DNA from: Sweltsa coloradensis
Taxonomy: Eukaryota; Arthropoda; Insecta; Plecoptera; Chloroperlidae
Assembly: GCA_024449915.1 (NCBI GenBank)
Contig: JAMZAV010000160.1
Coordinates: 992,001-1,056,000 of the forward strand
Reading direction: 5' to 3'
DNA: 64,000 nucleotides
Part shown: in pieces, positions 21,319 to 33,900 of the stretch
Layout: each line of letters begins with the position of its first letter
Numbering within the stretch: position 1 is the first letter of the stretch
Notes under the pieces: generated by a model
Seen by the model: the letters and a program-made list of their open reading frames with translations, nothing else
Told to the model about the DNA's origin: nothing
Databases searched by the model: none
Position numbers and translations under genes: made by a program

Positions 21319-21789
21319 AATAATATATTATTTTTTAATTTATATTTTATATATTTTTTTTCTACAATATGTAAGTATCCTTTCGATGTCCCAATATATG
21401 TACAATATAATAAAGAGCGCATTAAACCAGCTATCGTTGCAAATGTGAACTGCAACCGAAGGGTTCATAAGACATTGTGATAGGATAGAGACATGGAGCA
21501 AGGTTGGGGAGGTATTATGGTTTACCATTATTATCACAACGAAGAAATACCACCCCCCCTCCCCCCGTGTTAAAGCGATGAAATGTTCGCTATCACCTTT
21601 AACTCCTGCCTTTCTATTGCATGTTCTGTGACGACTATGTGCGCTTGGTGCAAGCTTTAGGTCTTCTCAACATTAAGAAAATACCAGTAAGAAACTATTG
21701 GGAAGAGTTTCTGACGGCTTTATAAAATTTGTCTCACCTGTAATGACTTTTGAGCAATAAATTACCCGTAACACGCTACCCGTTAGTCA

Positions 21790-21960
21790 GTCCGTTTGGC
21801 CCTGTGTCTCATCTCACGAAAAAATACTGAACACGACGTCCGAGTGACTTTAAGACTTTGTTGACTTTGCCCTTCAACAAGGATGCAGCATACCTTGGAA
21901 GTTAGAGGGCGGGGCTAGCCCCATAGAGTTGGGATAATTATGTGCCCGGCACCTCCACCA
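21790..21960 (+). repeat. Family D dispersed repeat copy
   Basis: The order is GTCAGTCCGTTTGGCC, CATCTCACG, GAACACGACGTCCGA, CCCTTCAACAAGGATG, GGGCGGGGCTAGC and the terminal 15-mer CCGGCACCTCCACCA at 21946-21960. The same order is seen in the copies near 54.1 kb and, reversed, 55.4 kb. Confidence 0.6.
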
Positions 21961-22083
21961 TTTAAACACTGCTTGACAATGTAATAAGTTATTTTTTAAG
22001 TCTAATAGATTTCGAAAGTAAGGTTGTGGGTTTGGATGAGTCAGGGAAAGACAGACAATCAGCTATAGGCCTACTATTATGAA

Positions 22084-24865
22084 AAAATAGACATATTTGC
22101 TATTGTTGACAAATATCATACTAGTTATATTGGTTTGAGACATATCTCTTACATACATTATACAGTTACATTGTGACACATTTCATGAGTTCAAACCTTA
22201 GCCTATACATTCATAGGTTTATCATGTATGTTATTATTTCTAGCTTTAGGAAATATTATGTCTTATAAGTTATTAAGGACATATTTTAAACTTAGGTATG
22301 ATGTCATGATATACTGTCCAGTTTATTATTGTAACTGGTTTTTAAAGCAATGATAAATAAATATACAGATATACATAATATACACATATGTGTTAACATA
22401 CATATATACATATAGACTTGTGTAGTCATACGTTTCTTTTACGTGCAATGAACAATCCATTTTAGCAAGTTAGTGCACGGCTCAAAGCAAAACTACTTAA
22501 ACAAGAAATAGTACTCACATTTACACTCAAACCGTAATTTGGAATCATAGAATCATAAAAATTTCGTCACTGATTCACAAAGGCATTTTAATGTGTAACT
22601 AATCATTAAAAAGAATCATGTGTGTACATTTATGAAAATTGGGCAAGATACCAGTAATAATTGCGTTTTGAGATTAGGCCAAGTTTTTTCTTTAAACATA
22701 CAGTATTTGAAAACTGTTTGGACTATCAGAAGCCCGCTTGCACTTGAATAAATAGCATCTGATGCAACAAATCCTCTGTCTTGCCTTAAATTCATGGATG
22801 TATATCATACTTTACTGAAGCATAGGATAGCGTTTAATGTGCCCACTTTGGTTAATCGCATACAATAGTCGCATACAATAGTTCATGATATGAACGACCC
22901 ATACAGTTTTATACAGAGTAAAGATCTTTACCAGCTATTCAAACAATACGTGGGACACTAAATCATTTATTCCTTGGGCAAAGTGATGTAATGGCTATTG
23001 AATTTTAACACGTTTACTAAAATAGTCTACATATTACTCGTTATAAGTTTGCTCTTAATTATTGTTCACTATTATAAATCTGTTCCATAGATATTATATA
23101 TTGCATAGATACCTGCAAACAATTAACTTAACAAATACATATCTATAAGACACATCTACTTTTTTATTTGTAATTGTTTAGAAGCACTTCAAGTTTATAA
23201 TCTAATCACCCTCATATATGTACTATTTCCAATTTAAAATCAATTAATCTGTGTAGAGTTGAAGAGTGATAGCTTTATAATATTTCCAAGCCGTGCATGT
23301 GTCATGAGCCACACATTGGTCATTTCGTTTTATGTCAGAAGTGACAAATGGCATGTCCTCGTCTGTCAACTGCAACTCTACACCACTCTGTAAGGTGGCA
23401 CTAAAAGGAAAGACAGTATATAACACTGCCAACCAATGGGAAATGGGAATACCAAGATAGATTGTATTAGAAATGGAAACACATACACATTGTCTTATTT
23501 TTAAAGTTGCATATAAGTGAAAATCAATTTTTAAATAAAACGTGTTCGGTCAATAAAATCAAATTTGCAATTTATAAAAATTATATTGATTTAAAAGTAG
23601 TGTGTAAAGTGTGGTTCGGTTTGATGGTTATATATGTATATTTTAAACATTTATTTAATTGTCTTACTGTAATTTACTACAACAATGACCATTTTGGTAA
23701 CATTGTCTTTATTGTGTATTTTGTTTAATGATAATAATTTAACTTAAATAATTATTATGATGTTTTGTTTGACCTATTGTCATTGATTTCATGGCCTACT
23801 TCTTCACCACGTTATTAATATGAAACGTTGAAATTGAGTAGGCCGCGACTTACAAAGATGTATACTCAATATTATGAATCCTGTAAGTTGTTGCAGTATT
23901 TTCAATTAACTTGGAACAGTAGATTTAGAGACAACACTCATCTCATATTAAATAACACTGCAATTGGTAAAGTTAATTGAAAACGAATTCATAAAGATTA
24001 AATCGTAATTTAAAATTGATTAATGAGGCAAGGTTCGAGGTTGCACTCTTTATTGCAATTTTAAATAACAGATGTAGAGTGAGATATTGTAATGAATCAA
24101 CCCCAGTACTTATACCAACATAAGACCAGCAACGTACTTTATTAGATGAAAGTTGATAATCTACTATGTGTGTCTGATTCGCATAATATGCATGTCAACG
24201 TTTGAAATGTAACAAGACTCAATGTCAAAACACGTAGTGTTCACCATGTGCCAGCCAATGATATGCGACCTATCAGGTGTGCTACTTTGTGTCGACATAT
24301 ACCATCGAATTTCGTTTGGCTGCTAAATATTGCTTCAAATTAGGGTTGCAAATATCTGTCTGTTTCAGTTTATTTACTCGGCATTGAAAATAATAATTGA
24401 TGCTCGTGAATGCTGTGATCTATATAATGCTAAGAACGCATTTACAACTACACAGCTCATCACTAACAATCTACTTTGATAACTAAAAAAACACACTTTG
24501 GATGTTATTTATGAGTTATAAGCGACTCCGTTGTCTCAATTTGGAAACAAACCATAAAATAAAGAAACCAACACGAAATTTTAGCCGTAAAACTAAACCC
24601 TATGAAGTGAAACCAATGTACCATCAACTTGAAACTTGAAGTAGCTATTGTAAAGACGGCACATGGTGACTGCTCAGATCGTAGTTCGAATGCACAACTA
24701 CGCAAGAAAAGACTTTTCTCCTCACGTCGCTTCATGATATTTATATCAAATAAATTATTCACGATTATTATATTTACTAAAAATAAGTTCGGTTCGTTTT
24801 ACCATAACCCTTTGTTTGTGACTGGTCAAATGATGGTATCTGATACTGCGTGGTATTGTGTTGGT
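22084..24865 (-). other. Probable synaptobrevin 3' UTR / downstream flank
   Basis: This is AT-rich sequence just downstream of the synaptobrevin stop, free of recognisable SINEs or DNA transposons. Several minus-strand AATAAA hexamers occur (for example at 24371-24376 and near 24049), so the 3' end cannot be fixed. A small direct repeat (GCATACAATAGT, twice) sits near 22858-22883. Short open frames here look like noise. Confidence 0.4.
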
Positions 24866-24996
24866 TTATTGTGGTCGTTGTGCTACTTGGCCCGCTTGGC
24901 CTGCTGGAGGCAGCGGGTTAGCGGGGATCTGAACAGGAGGTGGCGCCATCATCTGGTACTGGCCTTGGTTCTGTGGTGTCTCGGGCATAAACTTCA
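24866..24996 (-). CDS. nSyb: Synaptobrevin exon 6: luminal tail and stop
   Basis: Reading continues into [20 protein letters not shown], then [22 protein letters not shown] and TAA at 24866-24868. The composition is Pro/Gln/Ala, with no charged block apart from the first Lys and one Arg. The chosen acceptor is TCGTAG before 24996; an alternative AAG acceptor lies five bases further on (exon from 24991). The frame choice is supported by the long open low-complexity tail, as in insect n-Syb. Confidence 0.85.
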
Positions 24997-27900
24997 CTAC
25001 GATACAATCACAACAAACACATACAGTCACATTTAACTACAAGAAGGTGTTTGCTCATTTCACCATTGTTTTATTGAGCTAGAATTAAGCGGTGTTGACC
25101 GGTACGTTAGTTAGTTCATACTATAACGTTTCCTACCTGCCAAAACACTTTGTCAAGCTCAAAAAAACGATCAGTTAATAGCAAACAAGTGCATTTTAAA
25201 CAATGACTTGGTTCTTTATTGGCTCAGGTGTGAACTTACATGTGTTATTGAGAATAAACAACCGTTTTGATAAAATATGATGAAAAATAAAATCATCATA
25301 CAAAATGTAGTCACATTACCATGTCTAAAGGCACTTTCGTAAATTTGGAATGGTTTTGCTTCTAAATTTGGTGTGAAATGAAGTGGAACCGGTCAACTAG
25401 CATCGTGTCTAACTATTAACCTGTCACACACAAAAAACAACCAAAATAAGCTTGGTTGACATTCAATATTGTCTCCTTGAATGAATGTCGCTTCTGATTT
25501 GGTACAGCTATGATGGCCAAAGGGTTAAATAACTCTTTATTTCTCTCAACCACATGTAAGTCCTGGAAACCTGTGTACCAAAACAAGCTCGGAAAAACAA
25601 TTCTACAACAGCGTTACAGCCAACACCTAAATTCTGAAAACAATCAGAACAAAAATTAGATTTTTGTTTCTGGATGGGTAAAAGTGGCGATGTTAGTCCC
25701 CACGAGTTGCGTGATTTATAGGGAGGGTCTAGGGGATCACGAACAACACAGATAACACACAGTTATGCCACGGAGCAATCCTTACTGTGCACTGTCGGAG
25801 TGGGGTTACAAGATCATAACACACGTAGCTAACTAGGCATGCGAGTACATTTACAGATACACCACGACGATTGCTTTTGTGGGAGTGGATGAATCGAAAC
25901 TTTGATTCCCTCGTCAGGTTTTAGAGGTGAAGAATGAAGAAATACCTTTCCAAAGTCCCTAAAGAATGTTAAAGCCAACTTGATGCAGGCATGCAATAGT
26001 CCAAATACTTGCTACCATTGGATTATTTTCATCCTACATTATCTCCATTGCATACTTTAAGGAATCACTTATTCTACTTCGTAAACTAATTGTTTCAAGA
26101 AACATACGCAGTGATTTATTAGTTAATCCGTTATTGATTTTTTTATGAGATTGGTTTAGTAATTTTTTAATATAATCAGTCTAAAACATTAAAGAGATCA
26201 ATAAGTGAATGCTGAATCAAATGTATCATGCTCATGACAACGAGTATAATGACAACAAAAAAACAAAAAAGGTGTGTAAGTGTGATAAATGTGTATTAGT
26301 GCAAAGCAAAAATATGCAAAACACATGATGAGTCATGCAAAAACCACTCTAGGTTCACTGAAGTATATCAACATTAACAGGGACCCAACAGTTCCCTCGT
26401 CGGATGAATACACCAGTGAATAACAGTTGCAACTCTGTACTACAAGATTTAGCTTGGAGTACAGTTTCAATGTGCTTTGTTCTTAAAGAATTAAACAAAT
26501 TACCATTATAATTAAACACAAATTAAAGTGTTTGACCATTGACAATGCATACAATCTCATTCAGTAGTAAGACATATCACAGCCATACATTGGTTAGTAG
26601 TAAAGATAAGCTTAATAACATAAAAAGATTGAAAAGACTTGAAGACTCGAAGTCAAAGATGATTTCTGAGTGTCGTTGATAGTTTTCCAATCAAGACTGA
26701 CGACCCAACTGTCAGACTTCTACTCACATCTTATGAGTGCGTTCAATTTAACGATTGCTTTGCTATAACTGTCCATTATAGCTTATGCGTCTACTATTAC
26801 TATAATCTCTCCATAAGAGTTTAATATGCGTCTACTATTACTAATATCTCTCCATAAGAGTTTTATTGTATTCGCCAGCTTACTGGTGAGACGAAAACAA
26901 ACACTTTGAGCAATGGAAGAATCATAATTATGTCTAAGGCAAATTTGACTCTATAATGATTTTGATTTAATATAATTGATAGAACAGTAATTAGCAAAGC
27001 AAAATCAAAGGCAAATTTTCACTTATTGTATGCAACTTTGTCTGTTAAGTTGACTGAAAAAATTCTTGGAACTACCAATTCGTTTAAGTAATATAATTAT
27101 TGAGTAACATTTCATGGACATGCAACCATGTAACACATTTGATGATGACAGGTGACATACATAGTGAAATAAAATCCTTACAAGAGCATGTAACACTTAT
27201 TTAATACTGACTAGAACGCGTCTATATAATTATTTCATTTTTCCAAATGCTTTAAATTTTAAGGCATTTCAAGCAAATGCTTAGAAATAAAACCCGTTGT
27301 AGCCTCTTCCATCTTCTACTTAGTATGTATGTACAGGTTAATTTCAACAGAAAACTATATTTCTTAGGTACTAGAACACCACCCAATAACCAACAACATG
27401 GCTGAAACTTTTAAACGTGTGCGTTTGTTTGTGTGAAAATGGCGATTTAAAGGTATTGCAACTTAATAGCGATGGAAACTATATTACGAAAGTTAATACT
27501 TATAAATTGCCATTCTCTAAAATAATGAACATACCCGTACACAATGATTGCTTAGATAATTGAATGTAAATCTACTGTTCCAATGCATTCCATTGTCTTG
27601 ATAGGGTTGCAATCCTTTCAATTTCGTAGCTTGAGAGACTATACAGTGTTACGTTAGTTTTCCGAGCTCTACAGCTTCTATACATATTTTGATCAAATCA
27701 ATTTATTCTTCCGTGTCCCACCCCGTCCCCCCCCCCCAAAAAAAAAGAAAACTAACGCAACACTATATTTACCTGTAACATAACAAATCTAAATTCTAAT
27801 TAAAGCCTTTCTCAAATAGGACAGAATCTTCTAAATTTTGTTTTCTTTCTTTACATTAATGGCAGTGCACTCACTCCCTCTTTATTGATGTGCAAAGAGC

Positions 27901-30900
27901 ATTCCACGTCTACGCCAGTACATCTCTAACAGACTTCCAAGTTAGATGTTTCTTCTTCTCAATTAACATTTCTTCATCCGTTAGCAGCCTAAATCGCAAT
28001 CGGAACATCATTTCACGCTTGGTTGAACAATTCCCAGGAAGGAAAACTTATCAGCGTAAGTCTTGCTATATAGCAGTACATCCTCGCCTTAGTTATGACA
28101 TGCCTAAGTATAGTGAGTGATTTATAAGTATCAATTTCCAAATTCCATTTGCTGAAATGTCATAGACTATAATATGGGAAGTTTACATGGATTTTTAATC
28201 TTAGATTTTAAAAAGAAATTAAAGATTATTTTTCGGATATATCGGCTTTATTTTTAGTTGATCCAAGCTGTAAAAGAACAAAGTCAATTTGGAATTACTA
28301 AGTATTTGAGGTAGCTGCTTTACTCTCTATGATAACTGTCTAAACTGAATCTGTGATACAGGCACACACAACTGCATATAACTTTTAGTTTGGTGTGGAC
28401 CTTATTAAGATTCAAAACTCCAATACTTCAATACTTGCAAACTAAGATATCTCATACTATATAATATAATATTATATTATTGATATATATTATTATTATA
28501 TTGAGAAAATACTGACAGATTAGTAAAGATTGAGTCAGACTAAGCTTGTTCTAGCATCATTTTTTGAAATTTTAAACCAACGACTACCTATAGTGTCATG
28601 TCATTTAATGGCACAGTAAGTAACAATTCTAAATCAAAACTAAATCTCCATTTTGACCATCAACTAGACAGCACGGCTAAAAATTACAACCGAGAACTGT
28701 GTGATACCATACAACAATAAAGAGTTACTTAATTTAAAAAAAAATGTGTAATGTCAGCAACGTAATTATAAATAATTTCTTTTCCTTTAAATTGTGAAAA
28801 AGAAAACTGTCCATTATGCACCTCAAACTACGAGTCATGATTATAAAATCAAACAAATTGGCACTTATGAGTTGTGCATTTTATCGATTTTATATCATGG
28901 CAATTTTTATTACAAAACTATGTGGAATGTGATTTTTATATTAGTTACGAGAGCTGAAATTTTAAAAAAATGTTAGTGTCACCGTTCAAACTGAAAGAGG
29001 CTTGTAGCACAGGCTAAACGCAAGGATAGTTACCACTTATAGTTACACTGAATGTACAGTAGAATCACAGTAGCAGTAATCTGCACAACCAATACGTTGT
29101 ACTAGAATGTATATCACCTCAATGAGGTGACATGAGTCGACTAGGTATGCATATCACCTGAATGAGGTGACATGAGTCAACTGGGAGTGCTCTTGGTCAA
29201 GCAGAACACTCACCAGCCAACGTTGTGCTTCAGTATGAGAACGCAGCATACATTCTTAATGACCAATGAACATTTGTTTTTATACTGAAGCACCGAACAC
29301 TAATTTTCAAATGGTGATACAGATACAAACCTGCTGTCTTTAACTATTTCACATCAAAACATGCCATGCAAACATGCAAACATCATACGTAATACATTTC
29401 ATGAGCATGTGTTATGTGTCGTCCGATAGTGTACGGTATTTGAGAGCATTCAAGCTTCTAGTTTGGAAAACTTACACCCAAGGTTTGTTTCGGATCACTA
29501 TGCCGCCAATAACATTGACAGTTACTCTAGGCCTAAACACATTATTTTACATTTCACGATTAAAATAATAAAAAAAACATTGTTAAACTGTCATGTATGT
29601 TAATAGCAAAATGACGATTCATTCTATTCAAATATGTTTAAATTCAAGGAGTCCACAGAGACTTACCAGTCTCATTAACAAAGAATCAAGTTATTGGTAA
29701 TTATTTCGAGAGAAAAATTATAAATTAGCTTTGTTTACTCATTCATCAGTTTTAAATTTTATAATAACAAACAATGAATCGCGAAATAGTGTTTCCTAAA
29801 TACAATTTACAGTTTAAATCAGTAAATGATCGTGATTGCATTACATTGACGACACGTTCATACATACATGAAATGTATTACTTTAAACAACGTTCATGCA
29901 TTTGGAAGAAGTAGAAGTTAGTCCCAGCATTGTTTTTAAAGAGTTAGTAAAACTAGAAAAATGTAATTTTATCTGGTGTCTAATATGTGGTGTGTTCACA
30001 AATCAATCTTGACAAATGTTTATATGAATAATTGAGAAGAGGAAGAATTCGAGTTTTTTGGGGAAAACAATAATTTTATTTCATACTGTATTTTGGCATA
30101 TGTTTGAAGTTCATTGTTTTGTTTTTTAGGGGGGGGGGGAAGGTTTTGAAACAAACAAAGAAAATATTGCTGTTCTGTTCTTTGGATAAACAAGAGTATC
30201 AGTTTTAAAATTCATTTGTGAAACGAGTAAAATCATGTGTCTGGGTTTTTCTCACAGAAAACAATTAAACATTTACCAGTACCTGTAAATTTGATTATTC
30301 TTTCTCGCATATTTTGATTTGTATGGAATTGTGTAAACCGGTTGCATACACGATGAGGATATAAGTAAGAGTTTGTGACTCCCTCGCGCCGAGAAAGCAT
30401 AGTCTTAATGAAGCACCGTTTTAACGGCCTGAGAAGCTAAACTGACAGGATACCTATTTTTAAGTAAGTCAAACAACTCAGCTTGGTATTAAAATAATGA
30501 AACATTTGCCATGATTAATTAATTATGAAACATAATTGTACGAGAAAAGGTTTAAATGCGCATGCATTGAATTAAGTACGATTTCTTTTCTACTGTGTGA
30601 GGTGTGAAGGGATACAGAATGTTTATATAAATCGTGTTGTGTACTTCAAAAACAAAATAACGTAATCGTTAGTAGCTTGTATGATGCAAAAATTACTACT
30701 ACCTTTTGTTAAATTGTAAATTTGGTGCATGTACTAAAAATAAAATATTAAAAAATTCAGAAATCACTGCAATTCTGTTTAGCATCTTATTACCAATGGT
30801 ATATTCTTCAAAATGTTATTAGATGAACCGAAAACGAATAACAAAAATATAATAATAAAATAAATAATAAAAAATAAAAATACATTTCGGGATCTAAAAT

Positions 30901-33900
30901 TGTTGAAGAGATGTTTATATTAAACACACTTTTGGTACTTTCACTTAAACCAACAACAAAACATGGAACTAAAGAAAATAAAGCATAAATGGGATTACAA
31001 CAAAATCGTGGAATTGTTTGTTTCTTGATTTGAACAAATATATCTGAGTGGTTTGTTTTATGAGTTGGAATAAATTGTGTGTGCAGTATTTATTTGGGAA
31101 TTGAGATGACATTGTTCGCAAGATTCGAGCAGAAGAATGAGGCTACATGCTTACAATGAGTTTTCCTTCAGGATGAGAGGCAGCGACGTGTGAGAAACCG
31201 AGCTTATAACAAGGTCTAAGTGTAGATGCGTCTAGATTATTATCGGCTAGTTTATGCAACATACTCATAAATTCAATAAAATATGTGTAACAAAAGCAGC
31301 TTAGATGAAATAAAATCCGTGGAAGTAGTAAAATAAAAAACTTTGAAATATCGGACAACGAATGGATTGATATTTCACAGTTTTTCATTTGAAAGGAATT
31401 CTTCTTCTTTTTCGATTTCTTTAATAGTCGTTGAATAATACTTATATAGAGAATCGAGTTTGAATGTTTGATGCGTTGTGGGCAAACATATTCTATAAAA
31501 TTGTGCCTTTCACAAAAATCTTCTGAAGCTAGCTTTTTCAATTGAAATTTAATATAAAACTAACTTTATTGATGACCTACTGTGGCTGTATTTTACACAA
31601 AACGTGAGTATTGATTGGTTTTGTATACCAAATTAGAATAAAACTAGGTTTCCATGAATCATGAGATATCTGCTACTTACTATGGAAAGACAAAAATACA
31701 TTAATGTAAACGTAAAAACAGGCTTTCATTTCAATCCACATTAAAATCTACACATAATATTGTGTAAGTGTGAATGAGCGTTAAGCCAAAGCAATATGCC
31801 AGCCATCATTAATTGTTTTGGGATATATTTTAATGTTAGAGTTTCTCGACAAAAATAACAATTGTCGTATATGCCCAATACAAACATTTCTTCGTCTCTA
31901 TCCATACAAGTAGTATAAGATGCATATTGAAGAAACCGGAAAATGTTACCGCATTCTTTTACCGACGTGCTTCCAATTTAAGAAAAACAACGCAAAAGAG
32001 AGGTAGGAAATAAATAATGTTTGTAATTTGTATCTCCGTTATAAAGTATCCTTTACTTGTCTGTTGGAAAAATAAACCGTCAAGTGTAAACTGCTTCAGT
32101 TGTAAACACAAGCTTTTTGTAACAGTTTCGGTGCACATATTTTACTGGCAGGGACCAGTTGTACGCTTTATATTGTTAAATTTTGCTACTAAATTGTATG
32201 TTTTTTGGTAGCTTTGCGAATATTGTACATGGAAGGTTTCCAAGACTTTTGCCTTTTAGTAAAACCATCACAACTTATAAAGGTGGCCCAGAACTACAGA
32301 ACTTCCTGCAATCTAATTTTGTTTATTATTTTATAATAACGTATAAAGAAAGAAATTAGGACTAGAGAAATTAAGGTTTATATTTGGAAAATAACGTTTA
32401 AGATGGTTTGGGCATATGAAGAGGATGGAAATGGATAGGATCCCAAGACGAGACTTCGAAGCAGGGGAGGAAGGTAACAGAAAAGTAGGAAGACCGAGAG
32501 AAAGATGGGTAAGATTGACGTAGAAGAGCGTGGTGAATCGTGGAACCAGGCGATGGAAGTGAAGCTGTGGGAGGACTGGAAAGGATGGAAAAAATTATTG
32601 GAGAAGCAGATGCATGATGAGGACAAAAATGAAGATGACGATGAAGATGATGATGATGATGAAGAAGAAATGCTAAGCCCGACAATCTCGGATACTCAGG
32701 ATAAACCTACACCCATAATCGTTTTCGAAACTGTTTGTGCCGAAAGGCTACCAGTGTTACTTAAAAGCTTGTGTTTATCTGACCTCCTGCATCTGGGACC
32801 AATCTTCTTCTGAATGGTTTAAAAGAGTTGGCTTCTAAATCAGAAATACAGATAGAGATACATAGAAAGGTACATATACACAGGAAAGAGACAACAGATA
32901 TTAGTACAAGCCAACAATCACATTTTAACAATCTGTACACAAATCTTAAAATTATTCAAAGATAACCAAAAGAATAGTTGATTCTTTTGAATGATTTTTA
33001 TATTAATACTTTCAATATGTACCGTATTGAAATATTCATAGCATTAAAAAAATACTTTAAAGTAATTGTTGGCTTTATTACGAAACATAGATCACAGTAA
33101 CTAGAAGGCAACATCGTAGCATTGATCTATTCTGCTCACCATAGGATTGTTAGGTTTGATATTGTTTCGTTTAACGGTTTTTTTTACATGAAGTTCACTA
33201 TAAGAGAAAAACACAACAAAATAATAACAAATATATTGCAATTCAAGACACAGACACAGACACATAATACATATTATTATTTGTCAATTCTACACTGTAA
33301 TATTTGTTCACTGGAACATTTATATCACAAACACAAAACGTATAAATTACTGGTTGTTTCAGAATCAGACATTCATGTCCGAAATTCTTAGACCAGAATG
33401 CCTCAAAATATAACCGTGACCTGACATTACGTGAAATGATTGTTGAAGAATAGAAGCATTGAACATATATTTTAGAGGCTTTTTATCATCTTAATCTCTA
33501 CTCCAAAAGTTATTGTGTGTATAGTGGTGATGATAAATACCCTATTGACTACGTTGGGCGAGTAGTTGATTAAATTATTTTATACCAATTTGCACCAAAA
33601 GTGATAATGCTATTATGAACTATTATATAAATGCCATTCAGCTACGTTTGTTAATATACGGTTTTGAATAGATAGAATTAAAAATATGTCATCATTAAAA
33701 TGTGAAAATGTTACTTCTATTGTATACCCTTTCTTTTTTATTATCTTATCGATCATTGTTAGAGTCGTATACCAAACGTATTGTGAAGTAGCTAGATTCA
33801 GTTGGCCTAGAAAGTGACAAACATTATATCCTTGCTACTAGTGGATGAAACTTTTTAAACCCTGACACACATCAAAGTTGCAGATTGACGTCAATTGTAG

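Noticed and set aside
21165..21455. Poly-isoleucine open frame
   Set aside because: Translation of an (AAT)n microsatellite.
32505..32813. 102-codon plus-strand frame ending in an acidic tract
   Set aside because: Its first part is the shifted C-terminus of a dead LINE reverse transcriptase and the acidic part is a GAT/GAA simple repeat, so it is not an independent gene.
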